Below, piece after piece: positions 8,252-17,337 of a stretch of DNA of 64,000 bases. Position 1 is the first letter of the stretch, and every line of letters starts with the position of its first letter. Location of the stretch: positions 2,046,001 through 2,110,000 of the forward strand of contig NZ_LN831026.1 of NCBI RefSeq assembly GCF_001457455.1, given 5' to 3'. Position numbers and translations under genes: made by a program. The notes under the pieces are model-generated. The model searched no databases. It saw only the letters and a list, made by a program, of their open reading frames with translations, and was not told the DNA's origin. The DNA is from Corynebacterium diphtheriae (GTDB lineage: Bacteria > Actinomycetota > Actinomycetes > Mycobacteriales > Mycobacteriaceae).

Positions 8252-9681
8252 TAGATTGGCAAACAGCTGGCCTGATCATCGACTACGCCATCAAAATCGT
8301 AGCCATCGGATTCGTCCCTGAAGGCCGTCGTCCCTCCAGCTCCACCGCATGGCTCCTCGCCATTTTGTTGCTCCCCTTCGTAGGCCTACCCCTCTTCTTG
8401 CTGATGGGCAGCCCTTACATCAACCGGCGTCGCCACGACGTTCAACGCCGCGCCTTCCAAATGATCAGGGAACGCCAATCCCACGTACCCGACTACCCGC
8501 CAGACACCGTCCAAAGCCCCGAGCTGACCTCCATGATCCGCATGAACCGTCGGCTCACCGCTATGACGGCCACCACTGGATCAGTCAAGCTACATTCCGA
8601 CTACGACGAAACCATCCAAGCGATGGCCGATGCCGTAGACCAAGCCCGCGACTACGTCCACGTACAGATCTACATCGTCGCTTGGGACGACACTACCGAC
8701 GTGTTCTTCCGAGCACTTGAACGCGCAGTCCAACGAGGCGTAGAAGTCCGCCTCCTCTTCGACCAAGTAGGCAGCTGGAAATACCCAGGCTACCGCCGCC
8801 TCGGCAAACGCCTCACCGCCATCGGAGTGGACTTCCACCTCATGCTGCCCCTGCAGCCCTTCCGCTGGCGCTTCCGCCGCCCCGACCTGCGCAATCACCG
8901 CAAGCTACTCATTATCGACGGCCAACGCGGCTTCATCGGCTCCCAAAACATGATTGCCTCGCATTACACCCCACGCAATCGCTCCAAGGGCCGTCATTGG
9001 GTTGACGTGATGGTCGAGCTCGAAGGTCCCATCGTGGCCTCCATGAACACCGTCTTTGTTGTCGACTGGTCCCAAGAAAGCCACATCGTCCCAGAATTCG
9101 AAGTACCCCCAGCCGACCACGGCGACGTAATGCAGATCGTCCCCTCCGGCCCAGGTTTTAGCACCGAACCAAACCTCCGGCTGTTCAACGAGATGATCCA
9201 CCACGCCAAAAACCAGCTGATCATGTGCAGCCCTTACTTCATTCCCGACGAATCCATGCTCGAAGCAGTCACCTCCGCCTGCTACCGTGGAGTCCGCGTA
9301 GAACTCCTCGTCAGTGAACAAGCCGACCAATTTGTTGTTGATCACGCTCAGTCCAGCTATTATCAGACGCTTCTCGAAGCCGGCGTACACATCTACCGCT
9401 ACCACGCCCCCGCCGTGCTCCACAGCAAGTTCCTCATCGCAGACCCCCACGGCGTGGCCGTCTCTGTGATGGGTTCCTCCAACATGGACATGCGCAGCTT
9501 CGGCCTCAACTACGAAGTCTCCCTCATGACGCTCCAAGGCCAACTCACCCACCTGCTTTACGAGCTAGCCGAAACCTACAAAGAAAACTCCACCGAGCTC
9601 ACCCTCGAAGAATGGAACCAGCGCGGATTCGTCCGCCGCTACGTGGACAACATCATGAAACTGACCTCAGCGCTGCAATAA
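8248..9681 (+). CDS. cls: Cardiolipin synthase (phospholipase D type)
   Basis: This 477-residue membrane enzyme joins phosphatidylglycerol units into cardiolipin. Two hydrophobic helices occupy the first about 60 residues. Both PLD catalytic HxKx4D motifs are present: HRKLLIIDGQRGFIGSQN and HSKFLIADPHGVAVSVMGSSN. The first is followed by a typical SKGRHWVDVMVELEGP stretch. The start is TTG at 8248, overlapping the xthA stop by 4 bp, so translation is likely coupled. A G-rich stretch (GGTGGTGG) just upstream could bind the ribosome. The length is normal for bacterial Cls. Confidence 0.92.
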   Translation: MIDWQTAGLIIDYAIKIVAIGFVPEGRRPSSSTAWLLAILLLPFVGLPLFLLMGSPYINRRRHDVQRRAFQMIRERQSHVPDYPPDTVQSPELTSMIRMNRRLTAMTATTGSVKLHSDYDETIQAMADAVDQARDYVHVQIYIVAWDDTTDVFFRALERAVQRGVEVRLLFDQVGSWKYPGYRRLGKRLTAIGVDFHLMLPLQPFRWRFRRPDLRNHRKLLIIDGQRGFIGSQNMIASHYTPRNRSKGRHWVDVMVELEGPIVASMNTVFVVDWSQESHIVPEFEVPPADHGDVMQIVPSGPGFSTEPNLRLFNEMIHHAKNQLIMCSPYFIPDESMLEAVTSACYRGVRVELLVSEQADQFVVDHAQSSYYQTLLEAGVHIYRYHAPAVLHSKFLIADPHGVAVSVMGSSNMDMRSFGLNYEVSLMTLQGQLTHLLYELAETYKENSTELTLEEWNQRGFVRRYVDNIMKLTSALQ

Positions 9682-9698
9682 TCGCTGGCTAGACAAAG

Positions 9699-10075
9699 AA
9701 ATCGGTCCGGCGAGGGTTCGGACGTGGCACAAGATACTAGGGGTCCTACCATCTACCGCACCGCAGAACACGGTGATAGTTACCGTTATCGAAGCCGAGC
9801 CCGTCGAGCCCGTCAATGCACTCTAAAACCGGAAACGCCCCTAAACGGGGGTATTTCGAAGGATTTTTCTCCAACTTCACACCAAATCGCTTTCAGACCG
9901 GCCGTTTGAGCAGATTTGGTGTGAAGTGCCGTCTTTTTCGGGGGTGGACGGGGGTGGCGCGCCCACCAACGCCCACCAGCGCCACCAACGCCCACCAACG
10001 CCACGCCGCCAACATCCGACACACAATCAATGCACTCTAAAACCGGAAGAGCAGATAAATTCGCCGGACCGATTT
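9699..10075. repeat. Composite non-coding repeat structure after cls
   Basis: The gene-free stretch 9682-10106 is a nest of repeats. The outer arms are a perfect 15-bp inverted repeat (AAATCGGTCCGGCGA at 9699-9713 and its complement at 10061-10075). Inside is a perfect 22-bp direct repeat (9813-9834 and 10027-10048, containing GCACTCTAAAACCGG). Between those lie a 13-bp inverted repeat (TTCACACCAAATC at 9876-9888, complement at 9913-9925) and CCACCAACG-type tandem runs (about 9960-10010). No convincing gene is present. The inner hairpin resembles the repeat at 22180-22300. Confidence 0.7.
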
Positions 10076-10106
10076 TTCGCTATGCGGGTACTAGGAGAAA
10101 CCCTCC

Positions 10107-10844
10107 TTAAGCGTCGCGCTTATTTAGGATGAACACTCCGATCACCCAGATGGCGATGGCCCATGCTGCGAAGTACACGCCGCTTTCTTGCCAGCTCCAC
10201 ACGGTGTCGGATTGGGTGAGAAAGGCATTCATGTTGGTGATCGGCCCGTATTTCATGGCGTCGCCAACTTTGGGGAGCAGTGACAGCAGGCTTTCCAGTG
10301 CGAGGACCCAGAGCAACATGATGGTGGTAGCACCTGCGGTCTGGCGGACTATGTAGGCAATGCCTTGGGCCATGGTGACCAGCAGGATGGCAACCAAGGG
10401 GTAGATCCACATGAGTCGCAGGGCGTTGTCATCGTGCCAGACGTTGAGGGTTTTGCTGGCCACGCTGCCGCCCATCCATTTAGCCACGTAGTAGCTGAGC
10501 ACCACGGTGCCCCATGTCAGGAGCGCGCCGAAGACTGCGAACATCCACTTGGCAACTGCGACCACTGTGCGGTTCGGGGTAGCTAGGAAGGTGACTGTTT
10601 GGTAGTTGTGGCGGTATTCGCTGGTCACGAGCATGATTGCTTGGACGCAGAGCACGAGGAAGCTCAGCCCTTGGATTCCCATGACGGCAGAGGCCGCGTA
10701 GATAACGGGGATACCTAGTGGCCCTGGGGCGACGTTGTAGTGGAAGAGCGCGGAGAACCCGGCGCCGAAGATGATGAACAATGCGGTTGTCCACCAAAAT
10801 GCTTTCGTGGTGATGAGTTTTGTCCACTCAGTTCTTACTGCCAT
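10107..10844 (-). CDS. ABC-2 type transporter permease
   Basis: This 245-residue membrane protein has about six hydrophobic helices and the style of small ABC-2 permeases (N-terminal RTEWTKLITTKAFW, then a membrane span; VTSEYRHNYQTVTFLATPNR in a cytoplasmic loop). That EYR..T...TPNR pattern is typical of exporters that pair with a single ATPase of the CcmA/NatA type. It overlaps the upstream ATPase gene by 17 bp, so the two form one exporter. The substrate is unknown; self-protection against a peptide or drug is a common role for such pairs. Confidence 0.83.
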   Translation of the reverse strand: MAVRTEWTKLITTKAFWWTTALFIIFGAGFSALFHYNVAPGPLGIPVIYAASAVMGIQGLSFLVLCVQAIMLVTSEYRHNYQTVTFLATPNRTVVAVAKWMFAVFGALLTWGTVVLSYYVAKWMGGSVASKTLNVWHDDNALRLMWIYPLVAILLVTMAQGIAYIVRQTAGATTIMLLWVLALESLLSLLPKVGDAMKYGPITNMNAFLTQSDTVWSWQESGVYFAAWAIAIWVIGVFILNKRDA

Positions 10845-11724
10845 ATTGCACCGCCCCGCTGGTCATTTCCATGAATGCATCTTCTAGGGATGCCTGTTGT
10901 TGAGTGAGAAGTTGCAGGGCTACGCCTGCTTCGAAGGCCAGCTTGCCGACGCGTTCCGGAGAAGCGTCAACCTCTAGCACACCGTTGTTTTCTGTTACTT
11001 GGAAGCCCTCGGCGTTCAAGGCTGCTGCTAGTTGTGGCGCGGCAGGTTTTACCACGGTGGTGTTGCGCGAGTGTGCTTGGATGAATTCCGCTGTGGAGCA
11101 GGAGGCAACGAGTTTGCCGCGGCCGATGACCACAAGGTGGTCGGCGGTTTGGGCCATCTCGGCAAGCAGGTGGGAGCTGACTAAGATGGTGCGGCCCTCG
11201 GCGGCTAGGCGGCGTAGGAAGTCGCGGACCCAACGAATACCTTCGGGGTCGAGTCCATTGACGGGCTCGTCCAGGATAATGACTTCGGGGTCCCCCAAAA
11301 GAGCTGCGGCCAGACCAAGGCGCTGGCCCATGCCCAGGGAGAAGCCGCCGGCCTTCTTCTTGGCCACTGAGCTAAGGCCAACAAGGGCGAGGGCTTCGTC
11401 GACACGCGAAGCAGGTATGCCATTGGACTGGGCAAGCCACAAGAGGTGGTTGCGTGCACTGCGGTTGGGGTGCACTGCTTTGGCGTCGAGAAGCGCCCCG
11501 ACGTGGGTTAATGGCTTTTTTAGCCTGCGGTATTCCACGCCACCGATCGTGGCTGTACCGGAGGTCGGTGTGTCTAATCCGAGAATCATGCGCATGGTTG
11601 TGGACTTGCCGGCACCATTGGGGCCGAGGAACCCCGTGACGATACCCGGCGAGACGTTAAACGTCAGGTCATCAACCGCGCGCACCTTCCCATACTCTTT
11701 GGTTAACCCGCGTACTTCAATCAT
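10828..11724 (-). CDS. ABC transporter ATP-binding protein
   Basis: This 298-residue ATPase drives the permease that follows. Motifs are Walker A GPNGAGKST (34-42), the signature FSLGMGQRLGLA (LGMGQ in place of LSGGQ), Walker B VIILDEPVNGLDPEG, and the switch His in LVSSHLLAEM. The C-terminal 80 residues form the accessory domain common in drug or bacteriocin exporters. I start it at the ATG at 11724, where MIEVRGLTKEYG begins; an in-frame extension to 11757 would run into the divergent glnX promoter. Only 34 bp separate this start from that of glnX. Confidence 0.88.
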   Translation of the reverse strand: MIEVRGLTKEYGKVRAVDDLTFNVSPGIVTGFLGPNGAGKSTTMRMILGLDTPTSGTATIGGVEYRRLKKPLTHVGALLDAKAVHPNRSARNHLLWLAQSNGIPASRVDEALALVGLSSVAKKKAGGFSLGMGQRLGLAAALLGDPEVIILDEPVNGLDPEGIRWVRDFLRRLAAEGRTILVSSHLLAEMAQTADHLVVIGRGKLVASCSTAEFIQAHSRNTTVVKPAAPQLAAALNAEGFQVTENNGVLEVDASPERVGKLAFEAGVALQLLTQQQASLEDAFMEMTSGAVQYGSKN

Positions 11725-11745
11725 GCGTTCTATAGTGCCACAGTG

Positions 11746-11751
11746 TAGGTT
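11746..11751 (+). promoter_or_regulatory. -10 box for leaderless glnX operon
   Basis: TAGGTT ends 7 nt before the glnX ATG (11759). The divergent ABC ATPase gene starts at 11724, with CACTAT placed 7 nt from its ATG on the other strand. The two promoters must therefore overlap within 34 bp. Confidence 0.55.
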
Positions 11752-11758
11752 AAACACA

Positions 11759-13015
11759 ATGAACGACCAATGGCTTGACGTGCAGAGTCGGTCACGCCTG
11801 AGCGCCTTCTGGCACGACTCGGTTACCTACCCCATCATGTGGTCGAAGAAACTGCTGCGGTTTCTGGCCACCACACCCGGCAAGATGACCACCCTCGTGG
11901 TCGTGCTGTCCGTCGTGCTGCTTTCTGCAGGGTTGTCCATGGCGCAAAGTTCCGCACAACGCCACGCAGACTTGAACACGTTGGTCGGACACACCGAGCC
12001 GGTAGCCAACATTGCACAGGACCTCTACTCTTCGCTGTCGTTGGCGGACACGGAGGCGTCGGCAAGCTTTGTGCGCGGCACCAACGATAACTACGTGGAA
12101 TACATCCAAAAAGCCGCCCTCTTGGTCACCCAAACCGACGGTGATATCGCCAACATCGCCACCCAACTGCCCGTGTACACGGGGCTGGTAGAAACCGCGC
12201 GGGCTAATAACCGCCAAGGACATCCCGTGGGCGTGGCCTACATGTCTGAGGCCAGCACCCTCATGCAAGAAAGTATCCTGCCTGCCGCTTCCCAGCTCTA
12301 TCTCAACGCAGCCGAGCAAGTCTCCACAGCGCAACGCAATCTCGCCCGCCCCCAAATCCCACTCATCGGGCTCGTCGTTGCCCTCGTGCTTCTTGTTGTT
12401 GGGCAAATTTGGCTGGCACACGTGACCCGCCGACGATTCAACGCTTGGTTTTTGCTGGCCACCGTCCTCATGCTGGTATCCACCACGTGGGTGGGCACCA
12501 CCAACTGGCTCAACTACCGCGCAGGCTCCGTGGCCTACGAACAAGCAGCCGAGCCACTAGAGCTCCTTACCGAGGCGCGTATCCACGCCCAGCGGGCGCG
12601 TACCGACGAAACCCTCGCCCTGGTGTGGCGACAATCGCTAGAAAACTCCAACCACACCTTTAGCACCACGTTAAAGCGAGTGGACAAAGCACTGAGCAAG
12701 CCAGGCCTTGACCCTGCCGAGGTTGCCGCTGCGCGCAATGCCATGAACACATGGAGTGCCAGCCACGAGGAACTGACCAACTTTCTTAACTCCGGCCGCT
12801 ATGAGGAAGCCCTCAAGCTGACCACGGAAGGCCCCAGCGCCTTCACCGACCTTGACGCAGCACTCGACTCGCTCATCGACTCCACCCGGGTACGACTGCG
12901 CGCCGAAATCCGCGGCGTGGATACTACACAGGTCAACGTAGTCATCGGCCTGACCATTGCCGCCGTGCTAGCCCTTTGGCTGGGAATCCGCCCCCGACTT
13001 CAGGAGTATCTGTGA
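11759..13015 (+). CDS. glnX: Membrane component of the GlnX-GlnH-PknG signalling system
   Basis: This 418-residue protein has four predicted membrane helices: about 42-62 (TLVVVLSVVLLSAGLSMAQ), about 198-218, about 228-245 and near the C-terminus. Between the first two lies a large helical extracytoplasmic domain rich in Ala, Gln and Thr. In C. glutamicum GlnX links the periplasmic amino-acid sensor GlnH to the cytoplasmic kinase PknG. The operon order glnX-glnH-pknG is identical here and in M. tuberculosis (Rv0412c-Rv0411c-Rv0410c). The start is set at 11759 by a -10 box 7 nt upstream; the same frame is open much further upstream, but only as antisense to the ATPase gene. The stop overlaps glnH by 4 bp (GTGA). 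Confidence 0.88.
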   Translation: MNDQWLDVQSRSRLSAFWHDSVTYPIMWSKKLLRFLATTPGKMTTLVVVLSVVLLSAGLSMAQSSAQRHADLNTLVGHTEPVANIAQDLYSSLSLADTEASASFVRGTNDNYVEYIQKAALLVTQTDGDIANIATQLPVYTGLVETARANNRQGHPVGVAYMSEASTLMQESILPAASQLYLNAAEQVSTAQRNLARPQIPLIGLVVALVLLVVGQIWLAHVTRRRFNAWFLLATVLMLVSTTWVGTTNWLNYRAGSVAYEQAAEPLELLTEARIHAQRARTDETLALVWRQSLENSNHTFSTTLKRVDKALSKPGLDPAEVAAARNAMNTWSASHEELTNFLNSGRYEEALKLTTEGPSAFTDLDAALDSLIDSTRVRLRAEIRGVDTTQVNVVIGLTIAAVLALWLGIRPRLQEYL

Positions 13016-13959
13016 AACGCCGTGCACTTTTGACCGCCACCGCAGCTACAGCAGCGCTCTGCCTGACCAGTTGTGCACAATCAGTTCCGCCCGTAGAGCT
13101 GGTCGACATCCCACCGCTGCCGCTCCCCGCCGGTGCTACCGTAGGGCCTCCTGCCAGCGGCACAATCCAAACAGGCAACCTGTTGGGATCCCTACGCCCC
13201 AATGGTGACGACGTTCCCAAGGTCCGCCAGCGCGGCTACCTGATCGTGGGCATCGACCAATCCCAAAATCTGTTGAGTTTCCGCGACACCGACGGTGACC
13301 TTAAAGGCTTTGAGGTTGACCTCGCCCGCGAAGTTGCGCGCGATATATTTGGCGAACCTAAAATTGACTTCCGCTACGTCGATTCCACCTCCTGGGTCAA
13401 AGCCCTCGAAGACGGACAGGTGGATATGGTGCTGCGCTCCATTTCCGTTACCCGCGAACGCCAAGACCAAGTGTTCTTTTCCACCCCGTACTTCTCCGGT
13501 AAAACCCGCATTCTTGCCCAAAAAGACTCCGACATTCACGGCGCGGAGGACCTTAAAGGAACAGTCTGCGTGACCAACCTGTCCACCGGCTCCAAACGCC
13601 TAGGCACCATCGCACCGAATTCCACCATGCTCGCCGTGCGCAACTCCGCGGATTGCCTGCTTGCGCTCCAACAAAACCACGCCGACGCAGTGATCTCCGA
13701 CGATGCCATCCTTTCTGGGATGATCGCCCAAGATCCTTTTACACACATCGTGGGTGACCCCATCGCCACCGAGCAATATGCGGTTGCTTTTGCCAAACCG
13801 CGCACGGGACGCGACACCGCGCCGATGATTCGCCAAGTAAACTCCACCTTTGAACGGATTTTCCGCGACGGCACGTGGACACGCACCTACAATCACTGGT
13901 TCGGTGCCTACCTTGCACCACAAGCACATCCGGCTGTGCACTATCGGGAGGAACGATGA
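13012..13959 (+). CDS. glnH: GlnH, solute-binding lipoprotein of the PknG pathway
   Basis: This is a 315-residue family-3 solute-binding protein. The signal sequence KRRALLTATAATAALCLTSC ends in a lipobox with Cys21. The binding domain runs from about RGYLIVGIDQSQNLLSFRD to the end, with typical GFEVDLAREVARDIFG and VDMVLRSISVTRERQ segments that contact an amino-acid ligand. In M. tuberculosis and C. glutamicum GlnH senses Asp/Glu-type amino acids and signals via GlnX to PknG. The GTG start at 13012 has AGGAG 5 nt upstream and overlaps the glnX stop. Its stop overlaps the pknG start (ATGA). Confidence 0.93.
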   Translation: MKRRALLTATAATAALCLTSCAQSVPPVELVDIPPLPLPAGATVGPPASGTIQTGNLLGSLRPNGDDVPKVRQRGYLIVGIDQSQNLLSFRDTDGDLKGFEVDLAREVARDIFGEPKIDFRYVDSTSWVKALEDGQVDMVLRSISVTRERQDQVFFSTPYFSGKTRILAQKDSDIHGAEDLKGTVCVTNLSTGSKRLGTIAPNSTMLAVRNSADCLLALQQNHADAVISDDAILSGMIAQDPFTHIVGDPIATEQYAVAFAKPRTGRDTAPMIRQVNSTFERIFRDGTWTRTYNHWFGAYLAPQAHPAVHYREER

Positions 13960-16118
13960 ACGAGACTGAAGCAGTCCCCTTCGATCCCTTTGCGGATGAC
14001 ACCGACGATGACATGGACGAGCTGCTCAGCGACCTTGACCAGCTCCGCATGGACGTAGGGCAGCGCTCCCGCGAAGAAGCAATCTCCACATTCCGATCCC
14101 GTCGCGGCGCCAACCGCACCTCGCGGACCGTGGCCAACGGCATGGTTACCCTGCCGTTTATCCCCGTGCGCCCCGTTAGCGAAGTACTCAAATCTGAGGA
14201 GTACATCGCAAGCGTTGGCGACGAGCCCGCCCTCAAACCAGGTGATGTTCTAGCCGGCCAGTACGAAGTCGCAGGCGTGATCGCCCACGGCGGCATGGGG
14301 TGGATCTACCTCGCCCACGACCGCAATGTTTCCGGCCGCATGGTGGTGCTCAAAGGCCTGCGCGACAAGGCGAAACCCCAAGACTACGGTGCCGCAGTAG
14401 CCGAGAAGGAATTCCTAGCAGACATCACCCACCCGGGGATCGTGAAGTCCTACAACTTTATCGACGACCTCATCGTGATGGAATACGTCGAAGGCCCAGC
14501 ACTGCGCGGCCCCATGGCTATCGACCTTGCCATCGGCTACATCCTAGAAATCCTGCCGGCGCTGGACTACTTGCATTCCCGTGGCGTGGTGTACAACGAC
14601 CTCAAACCAGACAACATCATTATCTCCGAGGACCAGGTCAAGCTCATCGACCTAGGTGCAGTATCCGGCATCGGTGCGTTTGGGTACATCTATGGCACCA
14701 AAGGATATCAGGCGCCAGAGGTGGCCAGCGATGGGCCGTCGATAGCCAGCGACATTTACACCATTGGCCGCACGCTGGCCGACCTCACCATCGACCTCAA
14801 CGACGGTGCCGGCGGCAAAAAAGACCTACCCACCGCCGACGAGGAACCCCTATTTGCGCAGAACCTTTCCTTCTACCGGCTGGTGCGCCGCTGCACGCGC
14901 AGCGATCCCGCGAAGCGTTTTAGCAGCGTGAGGGAGCTAGAAACCCAGCTCTACGGGGTATTACGCGAATATTTGGCCGTGCATAAAAGCCAGCAGTTCC
15001 CCGCGCAACACTCCTTGTACTCGCCGCAGCGTTCCACCTTTGGCACCAAACACATGGTATTTCGCACGGATCAGCTTATCGACGGCATCGAGCGCAACGT
15101 CCGCATCACCTCCGAGGAGGTCAACGCCGCACTCCCCGTGCCGCTGCTCGACCGCCAAGACCCAGGCGCGATCCTGATTTCGGGTTCCTCCTACACCGAG
15201 CCCTCCGAGGCGCTACAAACCATGCGCGAGGCCATGACGCAGGAAAAATTCAGCGGCTCGGTGGAGATTCCACTGGGAATCGTGCGTGCCCTACTCGACC
15301 TCGGTTTCACCGACGAGGCCGCCTCCTGGCTCGAAGATCTTGTCCCCCGCCTAGGCAACGAGTGGCGGCACCAGTGGTATTCCGGTGTCACCTCGCTGCT
15401 TCTCGACGACTACCTCACCGCCCAACAGCACTTCAACGAGGTGTACAACATCCTGCCTGGGGAGTCGGCGCCCAAACTTGCGCGTGCCGCTGTCTGCGAA
15501 ATGCTGCTGCAAGAAAAAGGCCTCGAATCTACAGCGCTTCTCGACCCCGCTGTGACAGTCGCCGCCGCCGACATCAAGGGCGAAGGCATGAGCAACATCT
15601 GGCGCGAGCTGACCAGCGATCCCGCCACGCTGCGCTTTAAGGCGATCTACCTCTACGCCCTTGTGTGGCGCACCAACCCCACCACGGTGTCCTCGGCCTT
15701 TGGGCTGGCACGCCAGCTCGCCGCTGAAAACCAGATTGATTTGGCAGTGTCCACCTTGGACCGCGTCCCCCAAAACTCTACGCACCGTCGCATGGCAGAA
15801 CTCACCGCAATCTTGCACCTGCTGGGTGATTTGAGTGAAGCCCGCCTTCGTCGGGCAGCGCGCCGCCTCGAAGCAATCCCCACCAATGAGCCACGCTTTT
15901 TGCAGATTCAGATCGCGATTATGAACGCGGCCCTGCAATGGCTGCGCACCGGCGGCGAAGCCACCAACAATCCGATTTTTGAGTACCCCTTTACACAGCG
16001 GGGATTGCGCAACGGGCTGTCTGCCACACTCCGGCAGCTCGCCCGCAGCGCCCCCAGCTCACATCGCTACGCGCTTGTCGACGTAGCCAACCAGGTCCGC
16101 CCCATGACCTGGTTCTAA
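13956..16118 (+). CDS. pknG: Serine/threonine protein kinase PknG
   Basis: This 720-residue soluble kinase phosphorylates the FHA protein OdhI/GarA and so controls 2-oxoglutarate dehydrogenase. An acidic N-terminus precedes a kinase domain (about 100-360): glycine loop IAHGGMGWIYLAHD, Lys133, catalytic loop VVYNDLKPDN with Asp215, and IDLGAV with Asp232 in place of DFG, as usual for PknG. A TPR-like helical C-terminal half follows. No CxxC pairs occur before the kinase domain, so the rubredoxin module of mycobacterial PknG is missing, which I believe is normal in corynebacteria. RBS GGGAGGAA precedes the ATG, which overlaps the glnH stop. It ends 19 bp from the convergent ackA stop. Confidence 0.95.
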   Translation: MNETEAVPFDPFADDTDDDMDELLSDLDQLRMDVGQRSREEAISTFRSRRGANRTSRTVANGMVTLPFIPVRPVSEVLKSEEYIASVGDEPALKPGDVLAGQYEVAGVIAHGGMGWIYLAHDRNVSGRMVVLKGLRDKAKPQDYGAAVAEKEFLADITHPGIVKSYNFIDDLIVMEYVEGPALRGPMAIDLAIGYILEILPALDYLHSRGVVYNDLKPDNIIISEDQVKLIDLGAVSGIGAFGYIYGTKGYQAPEVASDGPSIASDIYTIGRTLADLTIDLNDGAGGKKDLPTADEEPLFAQNLSFYRLVRRCTRSDPAKRFSSVRELETQLYGVLREYLAVHKSQQFPAQHSLYSPQRSTFGTKHMVFRTDQLIDGIERNVRITSEEVNAALPVPLLDRQDPGAILISGSSYTEPSEALQTMREAMTQEKFSGSVEIPLGIVRALLDLGFTDEAASWLEDLVPRLGNEWRHQWYSGVTSLLLDDYLTAQQHFNEVYNILPGESAPKLARAAVCEMLLQEKGLESTALLDPAVTVAAADIKGEGMSNIWRELTSDPATLRFKAIYLYALVWRTNPTTVSSAFGLARQLAAENQIDLAVSTLDRVPQNSTHRRMAELTAILHLLGDLSEARLRRAARRLEAIPTNEPRFLQIQIAIMNAALQWLRTGGEATNNPIFEYPFTQRGLRNGLSATLRQLARSAPSSHRYALVDVANQVRPMTWF

Positions 16119-16137
16119 GGCATAACACCCTACCGGC

Positions 16138-17337
16138 TTATTCGCCGGAGAGTGCCTTGGCATAGCGTGCGATAGCAAGCTCCTCGTTGGTAGGAACCAC
16201 AAAGACCTTGATGGCGGAATCGTCCGTCGAGATTTCGCGTGGGCCAGTGTTTGGCAATGCGTTGCGCTCTGGGTCGATCTTGATGCCAAAGCCTTCGAGG
16301 TGCGAGAGGGCGTCGGCACGCACGGCCACGTCGTTCTCGCCAACACCTGCGGTGAACGTAATAGCGTTTACGCGACCAAGGGCGATCATGTAGGAACCGA
16401 TGTAGCGACGCAGCTGGTGAATGTAAATGTTGTACGCCAGCCAAGCGTCCTGGTCGCCGGCGTCAATCATGGTGCGCAGCTCACGGAAGTCATTAACCCC
16501 CGAGATACCCTTCACACCGGACTTCTTGTTCAACAGCTCATCGATCTCATCAATGCTCATGCCCGCCTGACGGTGCAAGTGGAACACAATACCTGGGTCA
16601 ATATCACCAGAACGCGTACCCATCACAAGACCAGACAATGGGGTCATACCCATCGAGGTGTCAATAGCCTTACCGCCACGGATAGCAGCGCACGAAGCGC
16701 CATTGCCCAAGTGCAAGGTGATCTGGTTGATCGCACCTTCAGGAAGATCCAGCAGCTCAGCCACCTTGTGAGACACATACTCGTGGCTGGTGCCGTGGAA
16801 GCCGTAGCGACGCACACCATGATCCGCAGCAGTCTTGGCGTCGATAGCGTAAATCGCTGCCGCTGGTGGCATATCGTGGAAGAAACCAGTATCAAAGACC
16901 GCAACGTGTGCCACATCAGGCAAAATCTTGCGAGCAACCTCAATGCCATCAATGTTGGCAGGGTTGTGCAGCGGAGCCAGCGGAATCAGATCGCGGACCA
17001 TGTCCATGATCTCATCCGTAATTACCTGCGGCTGGGAGAACAAAATACCACCGTGAACCACGCGGTGACCCACAGCAATGATCTCCACATCAGTAGGACC
17101 ACACTTGTGCTCACCCATCAGATCGAAAGCCAACGCCAAACCAGCGGAGTGATCAGGAATCGGGGCCTCGACGACGAACTTCTCACCAGCGTGCTTCAGA
17201 GTCACTCGACCCTGTGGCTCACCAATCTGTTCCACCAAACCAGAGGCAAACGGATCGTCAGTGGCGTGGGCGGTAGGGTCTACCAGCTGGAACTTGATAG
17301 ATGAAGAACCAGAATTGAGGACGAGGACAAGCGCCAT
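16138..17337 (-). CDS. ackA: Acetate kinase
   Basis: This 399-residue enzyme interconverts acetyl phosphate + ADP and acetate + ATP, as second step of the Pta-AckA route in overflow or acetate use. Family marks are [13 protein letters not shown] at the N-terminus, [69 protein letters not shown] and FTAGVGEND. It follows pta directly (TAA then ATG, no gap) with GGAGG in the end of pta as ribosome-binding site. A short CCGGC/GCCGG hairpin at 16132-16147 covers the stop and may help end the convergent transcripts. Confidence 0.97.

Noticed and set aside
9724..9909. Possible 61-residue gene after cls
   Set aside because: It runs through repeat arms, has no ribosome-binding site and a low-complexity Arg-rich start.
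10904..11758. Long frame that would extend glnX upstream by 285 codons
   Set aside because: It is antisense to the intact ABC ATPase gene, composition is unlike a protein, and a -10 box marks the true start at 11759.
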